The notes: a model not told the origin generated them from the sequence alone. A DNA stretch of 64,000 bases from UBA964 sp037444685 (GCA_037444685.1 JBBILX010000002.1:310001-374000); one strand, 5' to 3'; positions 27,012 through 36,125 are shown, numbered from the stretch's first letter. Translations and numbers: made by a program.

Positions 27012-28039
27012 CCGCGCCCTCGCCCGCGGCCGTCGGCGGTCTCTACGAAGTCTGTGTCGGTGTGCCCGACCTGATCGACTCGATCGCCTACTTCGAGGCT
27101 TTCGGCTGTCGCGTCGGCCCAGTCGGCGAGCTCGATGCGGGCGCGGCGCGCGCCCTCTACGGCGTCGACTCGGCGCTGCGCTCGGTGCGGCTGCTGCACC
27201 AGCAGGCCGACCACGGCCTCGTGCGCCTGATGCAGTGGGAACGCCCGCTCAATGCCGGGCTCGGCATCGGACCCAATCTGCGCTGCATCGGCTCGCGATG
27301 GGGCGTGCGCGTCACGGCGAGTACTCTCGCCATCGTCAATCACGCCCAGCGCGCGCTCGAGGCCGGCGAGCCGCTGACGCTGATCGAGCCGGTGCTCGCC
27401 GTGATCGGCGAGGTCAGCGGAATGCGCCGCAGCCGGCCGTTCCGCGATCCCATCGTCGGCGTGCGCGAAATGGTGCTGCTCCAGCCGCTGTACCGGCAGG
27501 TTTTCTTCGAACGCTTCGGCTACGACAGCCCGGGCTACGGGCAGATCGACCCGCACAGCCTGCTGCGAACGAGCCAGCACACCCACTGCGGCCTCATGAT
27601 CGCCCACGACGACGCACACGTGCTCGACTTCTACGACGAGGTGCTCGGCCTCAGGCGCACGTTCGACGAATACACGCCCTACGAGAACGCGACGGGATCG
27701 CGCGTCATCTTCGGCCTCGAGCCGGGCGAGGGCTTCCATATGGTCGACTTCGACGATCCACGCTCGGGACTGGCGCTCACGGAGCGGCGGTCGGGCAAGC
27801 TCAAGTGCGTGCGGTTCGCTGCGAGCGCCCGGATCGAGGATCGGCTCGACCACTCACGCCCGGGCTGTCTCGGCTACAGCGCCTACAGCTGGCGCGTTCG
27901 CGATATCGTGGTCATGCAGAGGCGCGTCGCCGCCGCCGGAGCGCGGCGCGTCAGCGATGTGCTCACTGACGAGTTCGGCGCACGCAGCTGCACGTTCGAC
28001 GCGCCGGATGGCTATGCCTGGCTGCTCGTGGAGGCCTGA
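27008..28039 (+). CDS. Two-domain VOC (glyoxalase-fold) protein
   Basis: A 343-residue protein with two VOC modules (about 12-140 and 195-340). Several His and Glu residues that could bind metal are present (THCGLMIAHDDAHVLDFYDE; CTFDAPDGYAWLLVEA at the end). Large two-module VOC proteins include extradiol-type dioxygenases and epimerases, but I cannot assign this one. It follows an MFS carrier and precedes an alpha/beta hydrolase, a layout seen in catabolic clusters. Confidence 0.85.
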   Translation: MTAPSPAAVGGLYEVCVGVPDLIDSIAYFEAFGCRVGPVGELDAGAARALYGVDSALRSVRLLHQQADHGLVRLMQWERPLNAGLGIGPNLRCIGSRWGVRVTASTLAIVNHAQRALEAGEPLTLIEPVLAVIGEVSGMRRSRPFRDPIVGVREMVLLQPLYRQVFFERFGYDSPGYGQIDPHSLLRTSQHTHCGLMIAHDDAHVLDFYDEVLGLRRTFDEYTPYENATGSRVIFGLEPGEGFHMVDFDDPRSGLALTERRSGKLKCVRFAASARIEDRLDHSRPGCLGYSAYSWRVRDIVVMQRRVAAAGARRVSDVLTDEFGARSCTFDAPDGYAWLLVEA

Positions 28040-28043
28040 TGCG

Positions 28044-29021
28044 ATGCACCCGATCGACCGGTCCGACGCCTCTGCTGACGCTGCGCCACGCAGCGCGCTG
28101 GTCTTGCTCGGTGTCCTGCTGCTCGCGGCCTGCGACCGCGGCGAACCGCCCGCATCCGCACCGATGACCGACAGTCCGGCCGCCACAGAGGTTGCGTCGC
28201 CACGCGCGGCGAACGATGGCACGCCGCGCATCCTCGCGGAGGATCCCAACGGCGTGCACATTCAGTACCGGCTCTATGGCGACGGCGAGGCACTCGTGGT
28301 GCTCATTCACGGCTGGAGCTGCGACTCGAACTACTGGGCCGCGCAGGTGCCGGCGTTGCGCGCTAAGTACGCTGTCGCCACCGTGGATCTGGCTGGCCAT
28401 GGCGGCTCCGGTGCCAACCGTCAGGACTGGTCGATGCGCGCCTTCGGCGAGGATGTCGCGCGCGTCGTCAAGGCCCTGCCCGAATACCGCAAGGTGGTGC
28501 TCGTCGGCCATTCGATGGGCGGGCCGGTCGCGGTGGAAGCTGCGCGCCAGCTCAAGGGACGCGTGGTCGGCGTCGTCGGCGTCGACACGCTGCGCGGGAT
28601 CGGCGAGCCCAAGCCCTCGCCGGCGCAGCGCGCCGCACAGATCGCGGCATTCGAGCGGGACTTCGTCGGTACGACCCGTGCGTTCGTGACCAATACGTTC
28701 TTTACACCCGACTCGGATCCGGTGCTGATCCGTCGCATCGCGGACGACATGGCGCTCGCGCCACCAGCCGTCGCGCTCGGCGCCCTGCGTGGGCTCGCCG
28801 ACTGGGAGGGCTCGGCCGAGATCGCCGATGCCGCCGTGCCGCTGACCCTCGTCAATGCCGCCCAGCCGCCTACCCACGGCGATGCACTGGCCAGGCTCGC
28901 GCCGAAGTTTCGCCTCGTCACCGTCGATGGCCTCGGGCATTTCCTGATGATGGAGGACCCGGCGCGTGTCAATCCGATCCTGATCGCCGAGATCGATGCC
29001 CTGCTGGCGCAAGCTCCGTGA
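28044..29021 (+). CDS. Lipoprotein alpha/beta hydrolase
   Basis: A 325-residue protein with a lipoprotein signal (LVLLGVLLLAACDRG, lipobox LAAC). The hydrolase domain starts near residue 75 with oxyanion segment LIHGWSCDS, nucleophile elbow GHSMGG, and catalytic His in DGLGHFLMMEDP. It is therefore probably anchored to a membrane facing the periplasm, unusual for this fold. It ends with a GTGA overlap into the DUF4112 gene. Confidence 0.9.
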   Translation: MHPIDRSDASADAAPRSALVLLGVLLLAACDRGEPPASAPMTDSPAATEVASPRAANDGTPRILAEDPNGVHIQYRLYGDGEALVVLIHGWSCDSNYWAAQVPALRAKYAVATVDLAGHGGSGANRQDWSMRAFGEDVARVVKALPEYRKVVLVGHSMGGPVAVEAARQLKGRVVGVVGVDTLRGIGEPKPSPAQRAAQIAAFERDFVGTTRAFVTNTFFTPDSDPVLIRRIADDMALAPPAVALGALRGLADWEGSAEIADAAVPLTLVNAAQPPTHGDALARLAPKFRLVTVDGLGHFLMMEDPARVNPILIAEIDALLAQAP

Positions 29022-29509
29022 GCGGCAGTGATCCGCAGTGCATCCCGCGCGACCAGATCGAAACCTACAGACGCTACCGCGCGCTAGTACGGCTGTCCGA
29101 GACGGCGCTGAGGCTTCCCGGCACCGGATGGCGCTTCGGCATCGATCCGTTGCTCGGGCTGATTCCGGGTCTTGGCGACCTGCTCGGCGGACTGCTCGCC
29201 GGCTACGGAGTCTGGCTGGCGCGTCGCATGGGCGCACCCACATCGCTGCAGCTGCGCATGCTGGGCAACATCGGGCTCGATGCGCTCGCCGGCGCGGTAC
29301 CCGTGGTCGGCGATCTGCTCGATTTCGTGTTCAGGGCACAGCTACGCAATCAGCGGCTGCTCGAGCGCTGGCTCGCCGAACCCCGACGCATCGGCCGCCA
29401 GAGCGATTGGCTAGTGTCTGCTGCGGCACTCGGTGTGCTGGGCCTGCTCGGAGCGAGTGTCGCGCTCGCACTGCTCGCGCTGCGCGGTCTGGCCAGCCTG
29501 TTACCCTGA
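29018..29509 (+). CDS. DUF4112 membrane protein
   Basis: A 163-residue protein from a GTG overlapping the hydrolase stop. It matches DUF4112: LPGTGWRFGIDPLLGLIPGLGD, then MLGNIGLDALAGAVPVVGDLLDFVF, with glycine-rich hydrophobic hairpins and a final hydrophobic helix (about 130-160). The function is unknown. Confidence 0.9.
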   Translation: MSGSDPQCIPRDQIETYRRYRALVRLSETALRLPGTGWRFGIDPLLGLIPGLGDLLGGLLAGYGVWLARRMGAPTSLQLRMLGNIGLDALAGAVPVVGDLLDFVFRAQLRNQRLLERWLAEPRRIGRQSDWLVSAAALGVLGLLGASVALALLALRGLASLLP

Positions 29510-29549
29510 ACGCCACGCAGTGCGGCCAGCGGCCGCAGCGACCGGCGGC

Positions 29550-29987
29550 TCAGCGCGCGGCCGGAGCCGATTCGATCTCGATGTAGGCGATCAGCGCGGC
29601 GCGGTCGTTGGCGTTGGCGATGCCGGCGAACGCCATCGAATTGCCGGGCACCAGCGCGCTCGGTCGCTCGAGCCATTTGTCGAGAGTCGCGCGGTCCCAG
29701 GTCAGGTTGGCAGCCTTGAGCGCCGCAGAGTACGCGAAGCCCGGCACCTGCGCCGCGCGTGCGCCGACGATGCCGTGCAGATTCGGACCGACCTTGTTGG
29801 GCTGGCCGGCCTTGAGCTCGTGACAGGCCCGGCACTGGATGTAGAGCAGACGGCCGCGCTTGTATTCGGGGGAGTCGGTCCCGGCGGGTGACTGGGCGCC
29901 CGCGGGCGCGGCCAGGATTGCAACGCACAGGGCGCCGGCTGCGGCACTCACCAGCCGGCGACGTTTCCAGAGGCGCATTCCGGTCAT
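29550..29987 (-). CDS. Class I cytochrome c (c2-like)
   Basis: A 145-residue periplasmic cytochrome. A signal peptide (1-31, ending APAGAQ) precedes one haem site CRACH (C52, C55, His56), and the distal ligand is Met118 in GNSMAFAG. It is a soluble electron carrier. The adjacent gene TesB lies about 120 bases upstream and codirectional, and the gap holds nothing recognisable. Confidence 0.93.
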   Translation of the reverse strand: MTGMRLWKRRRLVSAAAGALCVAILAAPAGAQSPAGTDSPEYKRGRLLYIQCRACHELKAGQPNKVGPNLHGIVGARAAQVPGFAYSAALKAANLTWDRATLDKWLERPSALVPGNSMAFAGIANANDRAALIAYIEIESAPAAR

Positions 29988-30108
29988 CGGCGTCTGTCTC
30001 GTCGTCGATCAGTCCAGGTTCTCATTGTGCCGGTCGCCCGTGAACTGGGCCTGAACGATCCGGCGGTTGCCCGGAGCGCGGTCAGCGAGTCGGCCGTCCC
30101 GCCAGGCC

Positions 30109-30966
30109 TCATCGGCCGTCCAGCACGCGGATCAGGCCTTCCTGGGCCGTACTCGCAACGAGGCGGCCGTCGCGCGAGTAGAGACTGCCGCGCACGAAAC
30201 CGCGGCCGCCGGAGGCACTCGGACTGTCCATCGAGTACAGCAGCCAGTCGTCGAGCCGGAACGACCGGTGGAACCACATCGCGTGATCGATGCTGGCCAT
30301 GAACAGCCGGCCGCTGACCCATGAGGTCGCGTGCGGCAGCAGCGCCGTGTTGAGCAGGTTGTAGTCCGACACATAGGCCAGCAGGCAATGATGCAGAGCT
30401 TCGCGGTCCGGCAGGGGCCCGCTCGCACGCAACCAGATGTGCTGCACAGGCGGCTTCGGGCGCGGCTGCAGGAAGTCGATCGGATCGACGGGGCGGAATT
30501 CGAACGGCCGCTCGAGCTCGAGGAAGCGCCGCATTTTCTCGGGAAGCCGCGCCAGCAGATCGCGACCGACGCGATCGTTGCGCAGCGCCTCGGGAGGCGG
30601 CACGTCGGGCATCGTCGAACCGTGGTCGAGTCCCGCTTCGGGCGCCTGGAACGAACACGAGAAAGTGAAGATCGGTGCGCCGTTCTGGATCGCGATGACG
30701 CGCCGCGACGAAAACGAGCCGCCGTCGCGGTTGCGGTCGACCTGGTAGACGATCGGCAGGTTGAAGTCGCCCCGGCGCAGGAAGTACGAGTGCAGCGAAT
30801 GCACGCTGCGGCCCTCGACGGTCGAATACGCCGCCATCAGGGCCTGACCGAGCACCTGGCCACCGAACACCTGCGGACTGCCGATGTCGCGACTCTCGCC
30901 GCGAAACAGGTTGACCTCGAGACGCTCGAGTTCGAACTGCCGGAGCAGATCCTCGACGAGGTTCAC
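30109..30966 (-). CDS. tesB: Acyl-CoA thioesterase II (TesB)
   Basis: A 285-residue double hot-dog thioesterase from a GTG start. Catalytic Asp lies in SIDHAMWFHR, and the Ser/Thr and Gln of the triad lie in the final third (MDSPSASGGRGF and STAQEGLIR). It cleaves medium and long acyl-CoAs. It follows the ferredoxin reductase by 13 bases. Confidence 0.93.
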   Translation of the reverse strand: MNLVEDLLRQFELERLEVNLFRGESRDIGSPQVFGGQVLGQALMAAYSTVEGRSVHSLHSYFLRRGDFNLPIVYQVDRNRDGGSFSSRRVIAIQNGAPIFTFSCSFQAPEAGLDHGSTMPDVPPPEALRNDRVGRDLLARLPEKMRRFLELERPFEFRPVDPIDFLQPRPKPPVQHIWLRASGPLPDREALHHCLLAYVSDYNLLNTALLPHATSWVSGRLFMASIDHAMWFHRSFRLDDWLLYSMDSPSASGGRGFVRGSLYSRDGRLVASTAQEGLIRVLDGR

Positions 30967-30979
30967 GACCGTCCGCCGT

Positions 30980-32035
30980 TCAGACGCTCTCGCCGGTCAC
31001 GCCGAGCCGCTTGTGCATCACGGGGCTCGTGGTCGTGTACTGCAGGAACTGCTTCTTGTTCGGGTAGAGGTACGCCTGGACGGCAAAGGCCGCGAGCGCG
31101 GCCTCGTGGAAGCCGGAGAGGATGAGTTTCTTCTTGCCGGGGTAGGTGTTGATGTCGCCGATCGCGAAGATGCCGGGCACGCTGGTCTGGAACTTCTCGG
31201 TGTCGACCTGCAGCGCCTTCTTCTCGAGTGCGAGGCCCCACTCGGCGATCGGGCCGAGCTTCGGGTGCAGCCCGAAGAACGCGAAGACGTGCTCGGCCGC
31301 AATGTCGTGCATCGCGCCGTCATTACCCTTGACGCGGACGCCGCGCAGCTCGTCATCCTCGATCAGCAGCGCATCGGCGATACCTTCGATGTAGCGCATG
31401 CGGCCAGCCGCGACCAGTTCCCGCATCCGGGCGACCGAGGCCGGCGCGGCGCGGAAGTCCGCGCGGCGATGCACGAGAGTCAGCGACTGCGCCGACGGTG
31501 CGAACTCGAGCGCCCAGTCGAGTGCCGAATCGCCACCACCGAAGATCAGCAGCGATGAGCGTCGGTACTCGTCGGCGTTGCGCACCCGGTAGTGGATGCG
31601 CTTGCCCTCGAATGCCTCGGCGCCGGGCAAGCCGATGCGCCGCGGCTGGAACGAGCCAACGCCGGCCGCGATCACCACCGCCCCGGCATCGAAGACCGTG
31701 TCAGCAGACGTCGCCACATGGAAGCGGCCGTCGTCTCGCTTGGCGACCTCGGTGACCTCCTCACCGAGGTGCCAGGTCGGGTTGAACGGCCGGATCTGCC
31801 GCATGAGCCGATCGACGAGTTCCTGCGCGCCGCAGACGGGCAGCGCTGGAATGTCGTAGATCGGCTTGTCGGGGTAGAGCTCCGTGCATTGGCCACCCGG
31901 GGCCTTCAGCGTGTCGACGACGTGCGCCGAGATCCCGAGCAGACCCAGTTCGAAGACCTGGAACAGGCCGCAGGGGCCGGCGCCGACGATGACGACTTCC
32001 GCGCGGATCGGCGCGGGTGCGACAGGCGAATGCAT
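30980..32035 (-). CDS. Thioredoxin-reductase-like ferredoxin/flavodoxin-NADP+ reductase
   Basis: A 351-residue FAD enzyme. FAD loop GAGPCGLF (18-25), NADPH loop FGGGDSALDWA and the VHRRADFRA phosphate-binding segment are clear. It lacks the CxxC redox disulfide of thioredoxin reductase and has the C-terminal tail (TTTSPVMHKRLGV) typical of the TrxR-like FNR group. It transfers electrons between NADPH and ferredoxin or flavodoxin. It heads an operon with tesB. Confidence 0.92.
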   Translation of the reverse strand: MHSPVAPAPIRAEVVIVGAGPCGLFQVFELGLLGISAHVVDTLKAPGGQCTELYPDKPIYDIPALPVCGAQELVDRLMRQIRPFNPTWHLGEEVTEVAKRDDGRFHVATSADTVFDAGAVVIAAGVGSFQPRRIGLPGAEAFEGKRIHYRVRNADEYRRSSLLIFGGGDSALDWALEFAPSAQSLTLVHRRADFRAAPASVARMRELVAAGRMRYIEGIADALLIEDDELRGVRVKGNDGAMHDIAAEHVFAFFGLHPKLGPIAEWGLALEKKALQVDTEKFQTSVPGIFAIGDINTYPGKKKLILSGFHEAALAAFAVQAYLYPNKKQFLQYTTTSPVMHKRLGVTGESV

Positions 32036-32128
32036 GGCGGAATTCTAGCAGACGAACGCCGCCGGCCCGGGCCGCGTGCGCCGCGCCCGCATCGGGCTTA
32101 TAGTTGCCTTCGGCAAGCGGAGGTCGGT

Positions 32129-32596
32129 ATGGCGATCAGGCTCAGCATCAATGGCAGGTCGGTCGAGGTCGACGTCGATCCCGAGACACCGCTGCTCTGG
32201 GTGCTGCGCGATACGCTGGGTCTGACCGGCACGAAGTACGGTTGCGGCATGGCACTGTGCGGCGCGTGCACGGTACACCTCGACGGCGAGCCTGCACGGT
32301 CCTGCGTGACGCCGGTGGGTGCGGTCGGCGAGCAGGCGATCACGACGATCGAGGGGCTGTCGACCGACCGCAGCCATCCGGTCCAGAAGGCATGGATCGC
32401 GCTCGATGTGCCGCAATGCGGGTACTGCCAGTCCGGCCAGATCATGTCGGCCGCCGCACTGCTCGCGAAGAACCCCAAGCCCACCGATGCGGACATCGAC
32501 GCGGCGATGGCCGGCAACCTCTGCCGCTGCGGCACCTATCAGCGCATCCGCGCCGCCATCCATCTCGCTGCTCGCGAAGCAGGCAGCGGCAGCTGA
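32129..32596 (+). CDS. Two [2Fe-2S] small subunit of a molybdenum hydroxylase (IorA/CoxS type), orphan
   Basis: A 155-residue protein with an N-terminal plant-type ferredoxin cluster (GCGMALCGACTVHLDG plus a later Cys) and a C-terminal second cluster (CGYCQSGQ and NLCRCGTY). This is the electron-transfer subunit of isoquinoline oxidoreductase- or xanthine-dehydrogenase-like enzymes. The large molybdenum-binding subunit that should follow is missing; an aminotransferase starts 9 bases later instead. It may serve a subunit encoded elsewhere. Confidence 0.93.
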   Translation: MAIRLSINGRSVEVDVDPETPLLWVLRDTLGLTGTKYGCGMALCGACTVHLDGEPARSCVTPVGAVGEQAITTIEGLSTDRSHPVQKAWIALDVPQCGYCQSGQIMSAAALLAKNPKPTDADIDAAMAGNLCRCGTYQRIRAAIHLAAREAGSGS

Positions 32597-32604
32597 GCGG
32601 CGCA

Positions 32605-33888
32605 ATGCCCGGCAATGCCGACCTCGCGATGCGGCGGGCCGCGGCGGTGCCGCGCGGCGTCGCGAACTCCCTCGCCGTCTACGCGGCGCGCGCACGCAAT
32701 GCCGAGATCTGGGATGTCGAGGGTCGCCGCTACATCGACTTCGCGAGCGGCATTGCGGTGCTCAACACCGGTCACGGTCATCCGGCGATCACCGCGGCGA
32801 TCGGAGCGCAGCTCGAACGCTTATCGCACGCCTGTTTCCAGGTCACGCCCTACGAGGGCTACGTGGCGCTCGCCGAGAAACTCAACGCGCTCGCCCCGGG
32901 ACCGACGCCGAAGAAGACGATCTTTCTGACCACCGGCGCCGAGGCCGTCGAGAACGCGATCAAGATCGCGCGTTACCATACCGGCCGCTCGGCGGTGCTC
33001 GCCTTCGGAGGCGGCTTCCACGGGCGCACGCTCGCCTGCATGAGCCTGACCGGCAAGGTGCAGCCCTACAAGGCCGGCTTCGGGCCGATGCTGCCCGAGG
33101 TCTACCACGCGCCGTTTCCGATGCCTTTCCACGGCATCGGCGAGGCGGATTCGCTGCGCGCCATCGAACAGCTGTTCAAGGCCGACGTCGATCCGGGACG
33201 CGTCGCGGCGCTGATCGTCGAGCCCGTGCTCGGCGAGGGTGGCTTCTACATCGCGAGCCCAGCCTTCCTGCAGGCGCTGCGCGGGCTCTGCGACCGGCAT
33301 GGCTTCGTGCTGATCGTCGACGAGATCCAGACCGGCTTCGCGCGCACGGGGCGGATGTTCGCGATCGAACACGCGGGCATCGAACCCGACCTCATGACCG
33401 TGGCCAAGAGCATCGCGGGCGGCGTGCCGCTGTCGGGCGTGATCGGCAAGGCCGCGATCATGGATGCACCGGCCCCGGGCGGACTCGGCGGCACCTACGC
33501 CGGCTCGCCACTGGCCTGCGCCGCCAGCCTCGCGGTGCTCGAGGTCATCGAGCGCGAACGCCTCGCCGAGCGGGCCGAGGCGCTCGGTCGCAGGCTCGTC
33601 GACCGCCTGCGTGGGCTGCAGTCACGTCTCGACTGCATCGGCGAAGTCCGCGGCATCGGCGCGATGGTCGCGATGGAACTCGTACGGTCCCGCGACCCTG
33701 CTCAGCCCGATGCCGAGCTGACCCGCGCGCTGGTGCAGGCTGCCGGTCGCCGCGGCCTCGTGCTGCTCTCCTGCGGGGTCTATTCGAACGTCATCCGCTT
33801 CCTGGCGCCGCTGACGATCCCCGAGGCCCAGCTCGAGGAGGGTCTCGATATCCTCGCCGCCTGTCTCGACGAACTGCGCCGCGACTGA
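32605..33888 (+). CDS. gabT: Class III PLP aminotransferase (4-aminobutyrate transaminase type)
   Basis: A 427-residue enzyme. The PLP lysine is K268 in VAKSIAGG; other hallmarks are FHGRTLACMSLTGK, EPVLGEGGFY and DEIQTGFARTGRMFA. Best match in character is GABA-2-oxoglutarate transaminase, which makes succinate semialdehyde. The substrate could also be another omega-amino acid. An aldehyde dehydrogenase at 56632 could oxidise the product but is not linked. Confidence 0.88.
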   Translation: MPGNADLAMRRAAAVPRGVANSLAVYAARARNAEIWDVEGRRYIDFASGIAVLNTGHGHPAITAAIGAQLERLSHACFQVTPYEGYVALAEKLNALAPGPTPKKTIFLTTGAEAVENAIKIARYHTGRSAVLAFGGGFHGRTLACMSLTGKVQPYKAGFGPMLPEVYHAPFPMPFHGIGEADSLRAIEQLFKADVDPGRVAALIVEPVLGEGGFYIASPAFLQALRGLCDRHGFVLIVDEIQTGFARTGRMFAIEHAGIEPDLMTVAKSIAGGVPLSGVIGKAAIMDAPAPGGLGGTYAGSPLACAASLAVLEVIERERLAERAEALGRRLVDRLRGLQSRLDCIGEVRGIGAMVAMELVRSRDPAQPDAELTRALVQAAGRRGLVLLSCGVYSNVIRFLAPLTIPEAQLEEGLDILAACLDELRRD

Positions 33889-33901
33889 CCGAACAGCCGC
33901 C

Positions 33902-34201
33902 TCAGGCCCGGCCGGCGTTGGAGTCGGTCGGAGTGTGGAAGTATTCCGATTCCTCGGCCATTTCCTGGATCAGGCGGCGCAGCTCAGCCATGCGCCCCTC
34001 GGCGGTGCTGATCGGCATGCAGTCCTGACAACGCGGATCGCCGCAAGGCTGACGCGAGTACAGCCAGTACTGCACGGCGCCCGCGAGCAGACCGTCGGCG
34101 ATATCCCAGAGGTCTGCCTCCTGGTCCTTCTCGGCGAGCTTGTTGCCGAGGTCCACGGCGCGCGAGAACGCCGCGTCGAACGGAGTGGTCGCTTCTTGCA
34201 T
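33902..34201 (-). CDS. Conserved-looking small protein with Cys cluster, unknown
   Basis: A 99-residue soluble protein. After a helical N-terminal half it has CGDPRCQDCM, a Cys-x4-Cys-x2-Cys group that could bind a metal, and ends with YFHTPTDSNAGRA. The ATG at 34201 follows the patatin stop by a few bases, so the genes are probably cotranscribed. I recall similar sequences in gammaproteobacteria but know no function. Confidence 0.75.
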   Translation of the reverse strand: MQEATTPFDAAFSRAVDLGNKLAEKDQEADLWDIADGLLAGAVQYWLYSRQPCGDPRCQDCMPISTAEGRMAELRRLIQEMAEESEYFHTPTDSNAGRA

Positions 34202-34206
34202 GCCAG

Positions 34207-36006
34207 CTATTCTAGCCGAACCCCGCCCGCCGCGGTGCCGCCCGCGTGCGCGGCCTGCTCGAGTCGCTCGCTGGCGTGTCGGTACCCTGCCTCGATCGCC
34301 CGCTCGAAGGCACGCCAGTTCAGCAGGTCGACGTCCTCGAGCGGTGGCTGCAGCAGCAGGTCGGTCTGCTCGCGACGCGCGAGGGTCGCCGCGGCGCTGT
34401 TGACCATCCCGGCGCGCCACAGGAGCTGGAAGATGTTCGGGCGGCGCCGCTGACCGCGGAACCAGGCCATCAGCTTCCACAATGGCGGCACGTCGAGTTC
34501 GTCGGTCTCGCTGACGAAGGTGCGGTCGGAGCCCACGTCGACGCCGATCACGCGCCCGCGCCCCATCTCACGCATCACGTCGACCGGCAGGTTGTTGATC
34601 GTCGCACCATCGACGTGCACCTCGCCACGATGCATGACGGGCGGCAGCACGCCCGGGATCGCGACCGACGCACGCAACCAGCGCCACAGTTCGCCGCGCC
34701 GGTGCACGCTCGCATGGCCGGTGGTCAAGTTGGCCGACACGCAGTAAAACGGCAACGGTAGATCCTCGATCGCGATGTCGCCGAACTCCTGACGCAGCCG
34801 CTCGCTGACCCGTCGTCCCGAGACCAGCGAGACGACCGGCAGCGTGTAGTCGCCGAGGGGATTGCTGTCGACGAAGGTCCGCTTGAAGACCTCGCGCAGC
34901 CGATCGTCGGGCCAGCCGCTCGCGATGGCCGCACCCATGATCGCCCCGATGCTGGTGCCGCCGACCAGATCGATCGGAATCTGCCGCTCGCGCAGCGCGC
35001 GCACGACGCCGAGGTGGGCGAAGCCGCGCGCGCCGCCACCGGAGAGCACGAGTCCCACTGCGGTGCCCGTCAGCAGCCGCGCGACGCGTTGCACGTCCTG
35101 CGGTCCACTGACGTGATGATGCGGAATCGGCCCGGTCTGCGTGAGCCAACGCTCCGCCGCACCGCTCGTGCGCGTGCCGCCATGCAGCAGCACGAGTTCG
35201 GCGCGCGGCCGCGCGACGCGGCTCTCGTGCTCGCCGAGCAGCGCCTGCCACGGCGCCGCCGGGCTGTCGGCGTTGGCGAGCAGCAGCAAGGCATCGGCTT
35301 GACGCACGCAGAGCTTGCTCCAGGTGCTGTCGCAGTGGTCGGCGACGTAGACGACGTAGTCGTTGGCGGTCTCGATCCTGTGGAACCAGTGACTCGTATG
35401 CTCGGCGCCGCGCGCGCTCCAGACGAGCTCGGTGCGACCGAGCAGGCTCAGCGCCTCGACGAGTTCCAGCGCGAAGCCGGCGACATCGACCTCGAGCGCC
35501 TGCGGCAGCAGCGTGAAGCTGTGCGGACGTGCTGCGCGCCCGCGTCGCTGGCTGCGGGCCTGCGTTTCGAGCCGCTCCACGGTGATGCGTGCGAGCCCGA
35601 ACATCGCGCCCGGGTGATGTCGCAGCACACCGTCGAAGGCCTCCCGCGAGACTCGCACGAGTTCGCTGTCGCGCAACGCGACGACGGTCGCGCTGCGCGG
35701 CCGGCCGGAGATCAGACCCATCTCGCCGACCGTCTCGCCGGCGACGATGCGACCGAGGAATCGACGCCGGTCGGTGCCGGCCGGCGCATAGCTCGCGAGC
35801 CCTCCCGAGAGCAGGATGTACATCGAATCGGAGGGCTCGCCCGCCTCGAACAGCGTCCAGCCGCCGGGCAGCGACAGCCGTTCGCTGTGCTCGGCGATGG
35901 CGGTGAGCGTGTCGGCCGGAAGGGACTCGAAGAGCGGCAGCGCTGCGAGCAGAGACGCGAGATCCCCGCGCACCGCAACCGTGTCCTCCGGAAGGTCGTT
36001 CTCCAT
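34207..36006 (-). CDS. Cyclic-nucleotide-binding patatin-like phospholipase (NTE/RssA-like)
   Basis: A 599-residue protein. Residues 15-140 are a cyclic nucleotide-binding domain whose phosphate-binding cassette GETVGEMGLISGRPRSAT keeps the key Glu and Arg. A linker domain (about 150-300) carries a NAD(P)-binding-like fold. The patatin domain (about 310-560) has the oxyanion loop SGGGARGF, nucleophile GTSIG (Ser near 350) and catalytic Asp in VDGATINN. It likely hydrolyses lysophospholipids under cyclic nucleotide control. The ATG at 36006 is chosen because residues upstream of it lack family character. Confidence 0.92.
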   Translation of the reverse strand: MENDLPEDTVAVRGDLASLLAALPLFESLPADTLTAIAEHSERLSLPGGWTLFEAGEPSDSMYILLSGGLASYAPAGTDRRRFLGRIVAGETVGEMGLISGRPRSATVVALRDSELVRVSREAFDGVLRHHPGAMFGLARITVERLETQARSQRRGRAARPHSFTLLPQALEVDVAGFALELVEALSLLGRTELVWSARGAEHTSHWFHRIETANDYVVYVADHCDSTWSKLCVRQADALLLLANADSPAAPWQALLGEHESRVARPRAELVLLHGGTRTSGAAERWLTQTGPIPHHHVSGPQDVQRVARLLTGTAVGLVLSGGGARGFAHLGVVRALRERQIPIDLVGGTSIGAIMGAAIASGWPDDRLREVFKRTFVDSNPLGDYTLPVVSLVSGRRVSERLRQEFGDIAIEDLPLPFYCVSANLTTGHASVHRRGELWRWLRASVAIPGVLPPVMHRGEVHVDGATINNLPVDVMREMGRGRVIGVDVGSDRTFVSETDELDVPPLWKLMAWFRGQRRRPNIFQLLWRAGMVNSAAATLARREQTDLLLQPPLEDVDLLNWRAFERAIEAGYRHASERLEQAAHAGGTAAGGVRLE

Positions 36007-36125
36007 GCCAACCCGGCAGTAGCCGCGAATCGCGAGCGGCCATGCTGCGCTGCACGTAAACTTAGAAGCCCTCCGCCGGCCGTGTCGAGCGCGGCGCCCC
36101 GTCATTGTGAGTCCAGTCACCGTTC

